In this document: piece by piece, positions 17,558 through 25,629 of the stretch
Layout of the letters: each line of letters opens with the position of its first letter
How positions within the stretch are numbered: position 1 is the first letter of the stretch
Assembly (NCBI GenBank): GCA_964491785.1
Contig: CAZBGS010000003.1
Span: 186,001 to 250,000 of the forward strand
Length of the DNA stretch: 64,000 nt
Source of the DNA: RZZS01 sp964491785
Lineage (GTDB): Bacteria; Pseudomonadota; Alphaproteobacteria; Micavibrionales; Micavibrionaceae
Direction: 5' to 3'
The notes under the pieces: model-generated
The model's input: only the letters and a program-made list of their open reading frames with translations
Told to the model about the DNA's origin: nothing
The model's database searches: none
Program-made: the position numbers and the translations under genes

Positions 17558-18892
17558 ATGAATATCGTAGATCTCCTTCGCAAATACGACATCAGCGTCC
17601 CGCGCTATACCAGCTACCCGACGGCAAATCACTTCTCGGAAGCGATAAACGCCGCCCATTACCAGCGCTGGCTGCCCCATTTGCCGGAAGACGAACCGGT
17701 TTCGGTCTATCTGCACATCCCCTTTTGCCACAGACTTTGCCGGTACTGCGGCTGCCACACCAAAATACTGCGCGACTACGAACCGGCCCGCACCTACACC
17801 GACGCCCTGCGCCGCGAGATCGAGAGCGTGTCGTTCCTTCTCGGCCCGTGCCGCAAGGTCTCATACCTGCACTGGGGAGGCGGAACGCCTACTTTCCTTG
17901 ATATAGCCGAAATCGAAGGGATCATGGAAACCCTGCGCTCCTGCTTTGACATGACTTCGTTGCTCGAACACGCGATGGAGATCGACCCCCGCACCATCGA
18001 CGCAAAAAAAGCGAAATTCCTCGCCTCGATCGGCATAAACCGGGTTTCCCTCGGCATCCAGGACTTCGACCCTCACGTGCAAAAAGCCATAGACCGGATC
18101 CAGCCTTTCGAAAAAGTGCGGGAAGTGACTGACTGGCTGCGAAACTCCGGCATCGAAGGCATCAATTTCGACATGATTTACGGCCTGCCGCTGCAATCGG
18201 AGCAAAGCATCCGCAAATCGATGAAAATGGCGCTGGAGTTGAAACCCGGCAGACTGGCGGTTTTCGGCTACGCCCATGTCCCCTGGTTCAAAAAACATCA
18301 GGAACTGCTCTCCCCCCTGGGTCTCCCCGGAGTTATCGAACGCTACCACCTGCAAAAAGCCGCATCGGACGAATTGACTAATGCCGGATATGTCGAGACG
18401 GGCATCGATCACTTCACTACGGCCACCGACCCGATGGCTCTGGCCCTGAAGGAAAAGCGCCTTTATCGCAACTTCCAGGGCTACACGACGGATAATTGCC
18501 GCTCTCTGCTCGGCTTCGGTGCCTCAGCGATCAGCATCACCCCGAAAGGCTATCTGCAGAACAATCACCTCATTAAGGAGTACAGAGTCAAGACCGGCTC
18601 CGGATTGCTGGCCACAAGCCGGGGTGCGGCCACCAAGGGCGAAGACCTGATACGCCGCTCCATCATCGGAGATCTTATGTGCTACGGAAAAGCGGATTTC
18701 AGCAGCCTGTCCCCGGCCTCGCAAAACAGGGCCCGCGCCCGGATTGCCGTCTTCATCAGTGACAGTATCGCCGAACTTGACGGCAACGAGGTCAAGGTAA
18801 CCGAAGCCGGCAAACCTTTCACCCGGCTGGTTTGCACCGCCTTCGACACCCGCTGGAACGAAACCTCCGGCAAACACGCCAAAGCTGTTTGA
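17558..18892 (+). CDS. hemN: oxygen-independent coproporphyrinogen III oxidase
   Basis: A radical SAM enzyme that converts coproporphyrinogen III to protoporphyrinogen IX without oxygen. The 444-aa protein has the HemN-type N-terminus (VPRYTSYPTANHF) and the cluster motif CHRLCRYCGCH near residue 55 (CxxxCxxC plus the extra cysteine of true HemN). It also has the SAM-binding HWGGGTPTF and SLGIQDFDPHVQKAI. These features separate it from HemW. Heme synthesis without oxygen fits the anaerobic or microaerobic lifestyle suggested by the hydrogenase operon. It is convergent with the CPBP gene. Confidence 0.94.
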   Translation: MNIVDLLRKYDISVPRYTSYPTANHFSEAINAAHYQRWLPHLPEDEPVSVYLHIPFCHRLCRYCGCHTKILRDYEPARTYTDALRREIESVSFLLGPCRKVSYLHWGGGTPTFLDIAEIEGIMETLRSCFDMTSLLEHAMEIDPRTIDAKKAKFLASIGINRVSLGIQDFDPHVQKAIDRIQPFEKVREVTDWLRNSGIEGINFDMIYGLPLQSEQSIRKSMKMALELKPGRLAVFGYAHVPWFKKHQELLSPLGLPGVIERYHLQKAASDELTNAGYVETGIDHFTTATDPMALALKEKRLYRNFQGYTTDNCRSLLGFGASAISITPKGYLQNNHLIKEYRVKTGSGLLATSRGAATKGEDLIRRSIIGDLMCYGKADFSSLSPASQNRARARIAVFISDSIAELDGNEVKVTEAGKPFTRLVCTAFDTRWNETSGKHAKAV

Positions 18893-18917
18893 TGGCAAAA
18901 ATCCAAGCTTTATTGCT

Positions 18918-19583
18918 CTATCCCCAAACCGCGCCGCTGAAGAAATATCTTCCAAGACCGATGGTGAACACCAGACACCCGTAAAGCGAATGCTCAAGGC
19001 ACGCCAGCGCCAGGGAACGATGCTGCGCATAGGTGCGCGATATTATCATCCCCCCGAACCATGAAAGAATAATCGCGACATAATTGCCAAAAATCGCATG
19101 CATATAGCCGAACGAGAACGCGCTTACGGCAAGAACCATCCACGTGTTGCCAAGCCATTCCTCATAGCGGTGAAAGAAGAAACTGCGATAGATGATTTCC
19201 TGAGGCAGAACCGAAAGCAACGGATAAAGCAGCATCACGGCTACCCACGCCCCGGTATGGTCGCGCGGAAAGGCAAAAAAGCTTTCCGGCTCGTAAACCA
19301 TGCTGAAAGCAACCAGCAAAGGGGTCGCCACCGTAAAATGGAACAACACCTGCGGCAAACCCTTGCCGACCTCCGCAAGGTTCCACTCTCCGGCAAAACT
19401 GAAGCCCTCTTTTTTGCTTACCAGCCCAAACAGCGCCAATGCGCTGCCCCACAATACCGCGACCATGAAAAATCTCTCTCTGACCAGCATAACCAGCAGC
19501 GGCATGCCGCCGAACAGCAGCAGCATCTCGCTGGCCATTCTGACATTGAATTTTCTGACCGAACTCATTGAAGAAGATAGCAA
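18918..19583 (-). CDS. CPBP-family intramembrane protease-like protein
   Basis: A 221-aa membrane protein with about six hydrophobic helices. The CPBP (CAAX protease and bacteriocin-processing) motifs are QEIIYRSFFFHR (family EExxxR, with Gln for the first Glu), FSFGYMHAIFGN and LEHSLYG. The first Glu is often essential, so activity is uncertain. The start is a TTG at 19583, chosen because AGGGAG lies six bases upstream; an ATG at 19568 is the alternative. Substrates are unknown. Confidence 0.7.
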   Translation of the reverse strand: MLSSSMSSVRKFNVRMASEMLLLFGGMPLLVMLVRERFFMVAVLWGSALALFGLVSKKEGFSFAGEWNLAEVGKGLPQVLFHFTVATPLLVAFSMVYEPESFFAFPRDHTGAWVAVMLLYPLLSVLPQEIIYRSFFFHRYEEWLGNTWMVLAVSAFSFGYMHAIFGNYVAIILSWFGGMIISRTYAQHRSLALACLEHSLYGCLVFTIGLGRYFFSGAVWG

Positions 19584-19660
19584 GTTTGTCTCCCTAACCT
19601 ATATTAACTACTGGAACTGAGCCCCCTTTCCGGGCATTTGTCACCTGAAGGAGATAATAA

Positions 19661-20326
19661 ATGGCGCCCAAAAAAGTCCCCAACAAACAAATAATAAAAC
19701 TCAGCAAGGAAATTCTGAAACGCTACCCGAACACCTTTGCTGAAGAGATCGGTATCGACCTGTCGCATGGCGATCCCAACGCGCTTTTTCAGTGGCTTTG
19801 CGCCAGCCTTCTGATTAGCGACCGCATCAATCATGAAATTGCAATCAAGTCTGCACGCGCCCTTCTTAATGAAGGATGGAACACGCCCGAAAAAATGAAT
19901 GAAAGCAATTGGAACGACCGCCAGAAGGTTCTCGAAAATTCGGGCTTCACCCATTACAAGGAAACCGCCGCCACGCGCCTTGGCGATACTGCCGAGCTTG
20001 TTATCAAGAAATATAGCGGCGACCTCAATAATCTGTATGACAGATATAACGGCGATCTGCTGGAAATTCACAACGCCCTTCAGGAATTTCATGGCATAGG
20101 CGACATTGGCGCCGACATCTTCTGCCGCGAAGTCCAGCTTGTCTGGCCGAACCTGTATCCCTTTCTCGACGACAAGGCCAGAGACTACGCCCAGGAACTC
20201 GGCATGCCTCAGGACGCCGAGGAACTGACCGAATACTGCACCCGCAGCGAATACCCCAAACTCATAACCGGCATAGTCCGCGCCGGCCTCAACGACAAAA
20301 TAGAAGACATAAAAAAAGCAGCCTGA
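19661..20326 (+). CDS. HhH-GPD-like DNA glycosylase superfamily protein
   Basis: A 221-aa all-helical protein resembling the endonuclease III/HhH-GPD fold: LFQWLCASLLISDRIN at the start of the domain, a helix-hairpin-helix FHGIGDIGADIF, and a downstream Asp in PFLDDKARDYA at the position of the catalytic Asp. No C-terminal 4Fe-4S cysteine pattern is present. The first ~35 residues are basic. A perfect AAGGAG site precedes the ATG. A DNA-repair role is inferred from the fold; the substrate base cannot be named. It stands alone, and its 3' side carries a dispersed repeat. Confidence 0.6.
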   Translation: MAPKKVPNKQIIKLSKEILKRYPNTFAEEIGIDLSHGDPNALFQWLCASLLISDRINHEIAIKSARALLNEGWNTPEKMNESNWNDRQKVLENSGFTHYKETAATRLGDTAELVIKKYSGDLNNLYDRYNGDLLEIHNALQEFHGIGDIGADIFCREVQLVWPNLYPFLDDKARDYAQELGMPQDAEELTEYCTRSEYPKLITGIVRAGLNDKIEDIKKAA

Positions 20327-20337
20327 AACCCATTCAT

Positions 20338-20420
20338 TTTCTCACACTATCCGTGAAAACCTGCTTCGAATTGTCACCCCGCAAACGAAGCCGCTGCTTG
20401 CAGCGGTGTAGCATGCGGGG
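20338..20420. repeat. long copy of dispersed repeat A
   Basis: It contains the TTTCTCACAC-type start, then CACCCCGCA and later GCATGCGGGG, which pair as an inverted repeat around an inner CTGC/GCAG palindrome. GCAGCGGTGTA and GCATGCGGG are shared with the shorter copy at 6088-6127. It sits in the gap after the HhH gene. Confidence 0.55.
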
Positions 20421-20470
20421 ATATGGCCACTACACTGTGTGCTCCGCATATTTTATCCGATACCCCAGAT

Positions 20471-20492
20471 CAGCGCGCCTTCCGGCGCGCTG
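20471..20492. terminator. nine-pair GC-rich stem-loop
   Basis: CAGCGCGCC, loop TTCC, GGCGCGCTG: a perfect hairpin in the gap between convergent genes. It is flanked by further imperfect complementarity (ATCCGATACCC against GGGTAGGAT). There is no T-run on either side, so it may be a repeat-derived structure that limits read-through and not a classical terminator. Confidence 0.4.
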
Positions 20493-20544
20493 CGGGTAGG
20501 ATATGACGGATATTTCAGGGCTGGATGGCGCTTGTCACTGGCTC

Positions 20545-21138
20545 TTAGTCAGCCCGGTCGGGGATCAGCCCGTAGGTGTTGCTGCCGACAACGACACCTG
20601 CACTTTCCATGATTCGCCGCTCACTATCGGTAAGATAGGTCGCTCTCCATTCACCTATATCGACTACCTTGTCGCGGTTGAGATCAGCTTCAAGAAATGA
20701 GGAATCAGAGAATTTTCTGGGCGACAAACCGCCATTGTCCTCATCAAATTTGGATAAAGCAGTCGTCAGTTCCAGTCTTTGCGTATCGAATTGCTTGGTA
20801 TCGAATTCTCCGTCGCCGTTAGTATCGAGATACACGTAAGTATCCTTTTGCACTGGCACCGTTGTGTAAACGATCTCTCGTTCCCACTCAATGTTATCGA
20901 GCACTTGATTGCCGTCGGCATCGAACAGATAAAACAGGTTCTCGCCAGCCTCAGCCGCACTCAAAACCCCGTCATTGTTTAAATCGAAGCGGCTGAAAGG
21001 GATTATCTCTATATTTGGTTCTTGTACCGGTCTGGTTACCGTCCTTGTCTCGTAAATCGGCGCGGCATTAACGCTTATCGAATAAAAGATCGCGGCCAGC
21101 ACCACAGCCGAGGCGTATAGCATCTTGCGATAGTTCAT
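20545..21138 (-). CDS. secreted EF-hand calcium-binding protein
   Basis: A 197-aa exported protein with a signal peptide at residues 1-25 (hydrophobic core VVLAAIFYSISV, cleavage near NAAP). EF-hand-like loops are DLNNDGVLSAAE, DADGNQVLDNIE, DTNGDGEFDTKQ and DLNRDKVVDIGE; the first three keep most calcium ligands. The pairing of hands suggests two lobes. An AGGAGG site lies seven bases before the ATG and is partly held in a hairpin. It is the last gene on the minus strand after two pseudopilin-like genes, 70 bases downstream of them, so it may belong to the pilus operon. Calcium control of pilus function is possible but unproved. Confidence 0.75.
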   Translation of the reverse strand: MNYRKMLYASAVVLAAIFYSISVNAAPIYETRTVTRPVQEPNIEIIPFSRFDLNNDGVLSAAEAGENLFYLFDADGNQVLDNIEWEREIVYTTVPVQKDTYVYLDTNGDGEFDTKQFDTQRLELTTALSKFDEDNGGLSPRKFSDSSFLEADLNRDKVVDIGEWRATYLTDSERRIMESAGVVVGSNTYGLIPDRAD

Positions 21139-21146
21139 TAAGGTGT

Positions 21147-21167
21147 CCTCCTGAATTGTATTCAGGA
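21147..21167 (-). promoter_or_regulatory. hairpin overlapping the ribosome binding site of the EF-hand gene
   Basis: On the minus strand TCCTGAAT, loop ACA, ATTCAGGA forms an eight-pair perfect stem (21167 to 21149). Its 3' arm supplies the first four bases of the AGGAGG site (21152-21147). The stem could hide the site and tune translation. Confidence 0.4.
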
Positions 21168-21208
21168 AAACCTAACCCCATCTCAAGCTTGATGGTTCCC
21201 GGTCAGAT

Positions 21209-21919
21209 TCACGGGCATCCCGGTTCGTCCGGGAATTTTTGTGAATTTCCCCTCATCTTGAACCAGACGCGAAAGCATGTCGCTCCGGTTGCCCCCCCGG
21301 CACATTCGGCAATATTCACAGCTTCGCTGTCCATGTCCTTGGTTACGCCAGCTGCGGCTGTAATTATGTCGGCTTCGCATTCGGCATATTGCTCATCCAG
21401 TTTTTCAAGAGCCGATTGAAGAAAAGCATCCGTTTTATTGGTTTTAATCCAGATGAATACCCCGTCTTCCCCGGCATAATACATCCATTCCCCGAAAAGA
21501 TCGGGTTGCGGAGGAATGAACTTCCCTGAACTCCCTGAAAAGATCCGGGCATGATCCCAGTTATTGGTATTATTGCCGGGGCAGCGAATGTATTTCACTT
21601 CATTTGTGGTAATATCCGGTGTATCCGCCCCATGGTTGTCAAAATATTCCGAAGAGGGTAAGAGCGGGAAAGGCGCATTTTTCTGAAACCCTTCGCTAAG
21701 CGAGACCGGATCGCTTTTATCACCATAATAAAGGACACATTCCTGTATTGCCGTCTGAATGAAATCGGCCTGCGACTTCAGATCGGCCGCCGATTTAAAG
21801 GTGTTTTGCGATGTCGTCTGCTGGCTGGAGGGTTCCATAAAAGTCACTGTAAGAGCCGCAAGCAGTGCAATGGCGATCAGAATATAAATTAGCGCCGATC
21901 CTCTTTCACTCCTGTTCAT
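21209..21919 (-). CDS. pseudopilin-like protein A, 236 aa
   Basis: It has a type IV pilin-like N-terminus: a short basic leader MNRSERG, then SALIYILIAIALLAALTVTF as the hydrophobic helix, and a large extracytoplasmic domain with cysteines (QECVLYYG, YIRCPGN, ECEADI, ECAGGATGATCF). The residue at mature position 5, Glu in most pilins, is Tyr. The ATG at 21919 is chosen for the AAGGGA site upstream and the short leader. It follows a second protein of the same design by 104 bases. Lack of Glu5 is seen in tip-type minor pseudopilins such as GspK, so a tip or priming role is possible; the family is not recognised. Confidence 0.6.
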   Translation of the reverse strand: MNRSERGSALIYILIAIALLAALTVTFMEPSSQQTTSQNTFKSAADLKSQADFIQTAIQECVLYYGDKSDPVSLSEGFQKNAPFPLLPSSEYFDNHGADTPDITTNEVKYIRCPGNNTNNWDHARIFSGSSGKFIPPQPDLFGEWMYYAGEDGVFIWIKTNKTDAFLQSALEKLDEQYAECEADIITAAAGVTKDMDSEAVNIAECAGGATGATCFRVWFKMRGNSQKFPDEPGCP

Positions 21920-22023
21920 AATATATTTCCCTTCTGTGGACGGGCCCGGCACATCGAAATGGCCGGGCCCACTGATATTAGCAAAGAGAAGCTGGTCGGT
22001 TTACGCTAATCAGGACTTCCGGC

Positions 22024-22740
22024 TTACCGCTCCACAAGCACGTGATAATAGACGTGCTCCAGATTGGGGGCAGGGTTGCGGAAGCAGCCATAAGGCTGCC
22101 CGTCAAGACCGTTGGCACCATCATCAATATCCGGCTGGTCTATTGCTGGAAAACTTATGTCGGAAGTGCCGAAAGTCGTGTTAACAAGGTCATGAGCCTT
22201 GTACTGGCCGCTCTGGTCGGCAGGAAGAACCGGAATACCCGATATGCCCAGTTCGGTGTTGATCCTTCTGCATACACCTTCGGTAATTCCAGGTAGGAAA
22301 GCGATAAGGTCATTTCCTCCCGCACCGGAGACCCCGATATGGGGTATTTCCATATTTGCATTAAAATACCACTCACCTTGCGTTTCGCTAGCCATCATAT
22401 CAGGTGGCGCAGGCGAATAAATCGCCCCCCCTCCCGCAGGGTGGAATACCGCAACCCTGGTGGAAACAATATCTGCGAAATCAGCCGGGGTATTGAAATT
22501 CAGTTCAGTAACCGAAATACCATTCACAATCATCCTGATGATCGTGGTTCTGATTGAAGCCGGATACTGGGTTAACTGCGCGCTGTTGATAAGCGCGGTC
22601 TCCCCGCTTGTGTCGCCGCCTCCAGAACGGCTTGACTGGGTCACGGCATATGAAAGCGCCGCGAACAACGCCACAGCAATTAGAATCAGGAACAGAACGT
22701 TCCCGCTTTCTCCTGCGCGGCTCTCGCTTGGTCTGTACAT
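22024..22740 (-). CDS. pseudopilin-like protein B, 238 aa
   Basis: The N-terminus MYRPSESRAGESG followed by NVLFLILIAVALFAALSYAV looks like a prepilin leader ending in Gly plus the hydrophobic helix; mature position 5 is Leu and not Glu. The large C-terminal domain has a pair of cysteines (GVCRRIN, YGCFRNP) and many small and aromatic residues. It resembles protein A in layout, but the domains differ. A GAGGAG site precedes the ATG. It starts 36 bases after the 175-aa assembly protein and should be co-transcribed with it from the CtrA-type promoter at 23350-23381. Function is inferred from context only. Confidence 0.6.
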   Translation of the reverse strand: MYRPSESRAGESGNVLFLILIAVALFAALSYAVTQSSRSGGGDTSGETALINSAQLTQYPASIRTTIIRMIVNGISVTELNFNTPADFADIVSTRVAVFHPAGGGAIYSPAPPDMMASETQGEWYFNANMEIPHIGVSGAGGNDLIAFLPGITEGVCRRINTELGISGIPVLPADQSGQYKAHDLVNTTFGTSDISFPAIDQPDIDDGANGLDGQPYGCFRNPAPNLEHVYYHVLVER

Positions 22741-22776
22741 AACAATCTCCTCTTTGCTTAAGAAAACCCTGGTTGT

Positions 22777-23304
22777 TTAGTTTGATACGTTAATCCTGCT
22801 AATTCTGAGTTCAGCCCCCAGCTGGTAATTTTTACACTCCCTCCCCACGCATAGCCTATCGACGTTAACCCGCCAACCCTGGCCGCCGTTCTGGACATGT
22901 CCCAGTGCCTCGCGGAATTCCGGAAATGCCGATGTTGCCTTTGCGGTGACGACCACGGTCGATGAACTCGATTTGATCTCTATACCTCTATATATATCCT
23001 GCGCCCTTTTTACGAAATCATCTACCGAGGCTTTATCCACTGGAACGTTGCTTACCTTGGGCACTGGCGGATTGAGAGCCTTGGCCTCCTGAAGCTCTGC
23101 CCGCAACTGGGTGAGCGTTTGCATCTGCACTGCTGCATATAGTCCGATGCCGCAGGCGCAGGCCCAGGCGATGCCCCCGGCAATCAGAGCTGTATTTCCA
23201 GCTGTCTGGGGCAATTTCTCCAGAAATGAATTGAGATCGTTCGCCGCATTGGGATCGAGCAGCTTCTTGAAAACGCGCCAGTCGAATTGTTTAAGATTAA
23301 CCAA
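22777..23304 (-). CDS. bitopic pilus assembly protein, PilO/GspM-like architecture
   Basis: A 175-aa protein with a short cytoplasmic N-terminus, one membrane helix (about residues 38-60), a coiled-coil stretch (QTLTQLRAELQEAKAL) and a compact periplasmic alpha/beta domain (IEIKSSSSTVVVTAKATS, then LRISRI). This is the layout of PilO/GspM-type alignment proteins, although no specific family is recognised. The start is a TTG at 23304 with AGGA a few bases upstream. It is the first gene after the CtrA-type promoter, followed by the pseudopilin-like genes. Confidence 0.5.
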   Translation of the reverse strand: MVNLKQFDWRVFKKLLDPNAANDLNSFLEKLPQTAGNTALIAGGIAWACACGIGLYAAVQMQTLTQLRAELQEAKALNPPVPKVSNVPVDKASVDDFVKRAQDIYRGIEIKSSSSTVVVTAKATSAFPEFREALGHVQNGGQGWRVNVDRLCVGRECKNYQLGAELRISRINVSN

Positions 23305-23349
23305 ACTCTGTTCCTATCCCATTATTCCGATTACATTTCTTTATAATAA

Positions 23350-23381
23350 AGTATAAACTCAAAACATTAAAACCTTTTTAA
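23350..23381 (-). promoter_or_regulatory. CtrA box and -10 upstream of the pseudopilin operon
   Basis: A perfect TTAA-N7-TTAA box (23367-23381) is followed on the minus strand, 11 bases later, by TATACT (23350-23355). The start codon at 23304 lies about 40 bases further. This is the spacing of CtrA-activated promoters, where the box covers the -35 region. Confidence 0.65.
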
Positions 23382-23401
23382 GTTAATATATTGTCCAATT
23401 T

Positions 23402-24388
23402 TCACTGATTCCCCTTGATACGAACTCTTCCGTCCGGCGACATGCCGCCCTGCACCTGGCCTCTGACCGGCCCAACACCTTGCTGATAGGCCGGAGGAAC
23501 CAGAGCTTCCCACTCCACCTTTTCCTTGTTGACCTCATAACGCACCAGCGTCCCGTCGATTTTCCTCAGGTTATCTAGCAACTCCTGAATACGAACCATG
23601 TGCTTGAATACATCGCTTTGCATTGATTGAGCGGCGCTAATCATAAGCTGCTCAGTCGCCTGCTGCGTCTGCTGCTTAACGCTGGACAGATCCCTTTTCA
23701 TTATGTTAATAGCAAGAAAATTCAATAGAAGAATGGTAATGGCAAGGAAAGCGACGCCAAGCCCGGAAATCAGCAATATTCTTGCCGTTGCCCTCGCCAG
23801 TTTCTCGCTGTAAAGAGCTCTGTTCCTCCACGGCAGCACTTTAGCAACATGAGGATTTATCGTCACGAAATTGGCGTCCATTGTCTGGATTCTGGGCAAA
23901 ATAGTACGGGCAGCGCCAAGGAACACCTGCATCCGCCCAGTCTCGGGATCCCATCTCAACGCACTTGCAACACCTTCCTGCTCGTAAAGATAAACGGTCT
24001 CCTTATCCCAGAACTCACTCTGACCGGGCAAAGCTGCGGCCAACGGGCACCAGCTGTCGGGGTTCGACGCCAGAGCTGATGAAGGGCACGCAAGATACCA
24101 GACCCGCCCCCCTTCAATTGAGTAAACATAATAAACTTTTTCCGTAGAGCATGCCTGGGCGGCGGCGTTCCAGACGGCTTCATCTTCGGTTCCCGCCACA
24201 TGAGGAATCGATCCTCCTATAAGCTCCATCGGCAAATACGGGCTTACCTGGCCGGGAACCATGCTTGCTTCCCCTGCAAGTTTATCCGCTAGCCCGGGAC
24301 GAAGACGGGTTACCCCTTCGCTGTCATCTGCCGCCGCCCGGGATTTCTTTTTTGCGGCAATTTCCGGATTTTGTGTAATGGAAACCAA
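23402..24388 (-). CDS. bitopic type IVb pilus-cluster protein, 328 aa
   Basis: Family not recognised. Residues 1-200 are predicted cytoplasmic: a basic, disordered start, then a mixed domain with aromatic strands and three cysteines (QACSTEK, YLACPSS, SWCPLA). One membrane helix follows at about 204-228, then a coiled coil (about 229-280) and a polar tail. The layout resembles PilO-type proteins of IncI/toxin-coregulated pili, which link the cytoplasmic motor to the periplasm. The start is a TTG immediately after the stop of the platform-protein gene, with AAGGAG upstream, so translation is coupled. Confidence 0.5.
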   Translation of the reverse strand: MVSITQNPEIAAKKKSRAAADDSEGVTRLRPGLADKLAGEASMVPGQVSPYLPMELIGGSIPHVAGTEDEAVWNAAAQACSTEKVYYVYSIEGGRVWYLACPSSALASNPDSWCPLAAALPGQSEFWDKETVYLYEQEGVASALRWDPETGRMQVFLGAARTILPRIQTMDANFVTINPHVAKVLPWRNRALYSEKLARATARILLISGLGVAFLAITILLLNFLAINIMKRDLSSVKQQTQQATEQLMISAAQSMQSDVFKHMVRIQELLDNLRKIDGTLVRYEVNKEKVEWEALVPPAYQQGVGPVRGQVQGGMSPDGRVRIKGNQ

Positions 24389-25609
24389 TCAGATAGCTCC
24401 TTGAAGAAGGCCCCCCATCATGCTGTCCATACTCATGTTCATAACCGTCAAAGCATAGATCGCACTACCGAAAGCAATTGCCAGATACACGCCAGTCAGG
24501 CCAAAGGCCAGCCAGACGATAAGAGAGTGTTTAGTTTTTGCCGCCGCACTGCGCATATCGGCAATAGACTCCATAACTGTAGCAACTTGCGCAAGATCAG
24601 ACAAGCTCGCCAGTTCCAAACGTTCGGCTCTCGTAAGCGGCGCCCGGTCAAGAGCCGCGCCAAGATTGACGCCACGGGAAAGATCATGATTAGCCTGAGT
24701 CCAGTAATCCGCGACTTCCGGCACCGTAGTCGCTTCTGAAGATTGTTTTAAGGCCTCGTTGATCGGCACCAGACCACGTAACATCCTTGCAGCAGCCATC
24801 ATCGAATCGGCAAAACCAAGATCTCGAAGATAAGCACCGATTAGAGGTATTTTTCGCACCAGTTTCGCCGTAGGCCAGTCTGGTTTCCCTTTGTTATACC
24901 AGAATGATACGATACACCAGACAAGGAAGCTTCCTGCTGCAAAGCAACTCCAGATAAGAATGTCCCAGGTCAGTTCAAGATTGCCAACGACCTTGGTATA
25001 TTTTTCCAGTTCATTCGGATCGTTCGGCGCATTCCCCCTGAACCAGTTCAACACCATATCTTTCCCCCAGAAAAGTGACTGGGTTATCATAATAACGTCT
25101 ACTCCAAGCCAGGACATCGTAGCCGCGATCGCCCTGGTATTCTTTCTTTTCTGGGTAATCGAATGAATGGCGTGGGGTATGCCCTCCTGCAACCTGTTGG
25201 CTCTTTCGCTTGCGGCGAGAATTGCTATAGTGCCGTGATCGAATATCCGCAAGGCTTTCAGCGCATCGATTACGCCAAGCCCTCTCGCCAGCGCCTCCCG
25301 CGCCGGAGCCAGAATGTTCTGACGCCTGGGGCTTGTCTCGGCCTGAATGATTTTCCACAAAGCCACCCCGGGAGAAGTCGCAGTCGAGCGAAACATGATT
25401 CCACGCAGCAACTGCACCTGCCACCACGTAGACCTCGCCAGCAACCGCTCTAACGCAGAGCGTTCATGCGGCCTGATCCTGAGAGCATATCCGCCCTTTT
25501 TGATAACTGCATGCCGGACGTCTTCTTCCGTAGGCATGTAAAAGGACTCGGTGACCTTCCTCGGCCCGGAAGTTGTTTCATATGCGACATCGGCGACCCA
25601 CTGTTTCAT
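24389..25609 (-). CDS. type II secretion/type IV pilus platform protein (GspF family)
   Basis: A 406-aa inner-membrane platform protein of the GspF/PilC/PilR type, which couples the cytoplasmic ATPase to pilin assembly. An N-terminal cytoplasmic segment (about 1-170) is followed by hydrophobic helices near 215-250 and 375-400. The second repeat carries the family pattern GADxMxAARMLRGLVPINEAL-like sequence (DSMMAAARMLRGLVPINEA). It lies 20 bases after the ATPase gene and is translationally coupled to the next gene. Divergence from PilC and closeness to the IncI PilR/TcpE kind is inferred from gene order. Confidence 0.8.
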   Translation of the reverse strand: MKQWVADVAYETTSGPRKVTESFYMPTEEDVRHAVIKKGGYALRIRPHERSALERLLARSTWWQVQLLRGIMFRSTATSPGVALWKIIQAETSPRRQNILAPAREALARGLGVIDALKALRIFDHGTIAILAASERANRLQEGIPHAIHSITQKRKNTRAIAATMSWLGVDVIMITQSLFWGKDMVLNWFRGNAPNDPNELEKYTKVVGNLELTWDILIWSCFAAGSFLVWCIVSFWYNKGKPDWPTAKLVRKIPLIGAYLRDLGFADSMMAAARMLRGLVPINEALKQSSEATTVPEVADYWTQANHDLSRGVNLGAALDRAPLTRAERLELASLSDLAQVATVMESIADMRSAAAKTKHSLIVWLAFGLTGVYLAIAFGSAIYALTVMNMSMDSMMGGLLQGAI

Positions 25610-25629
25610 CTCTTACAGGCCCGGCACTA

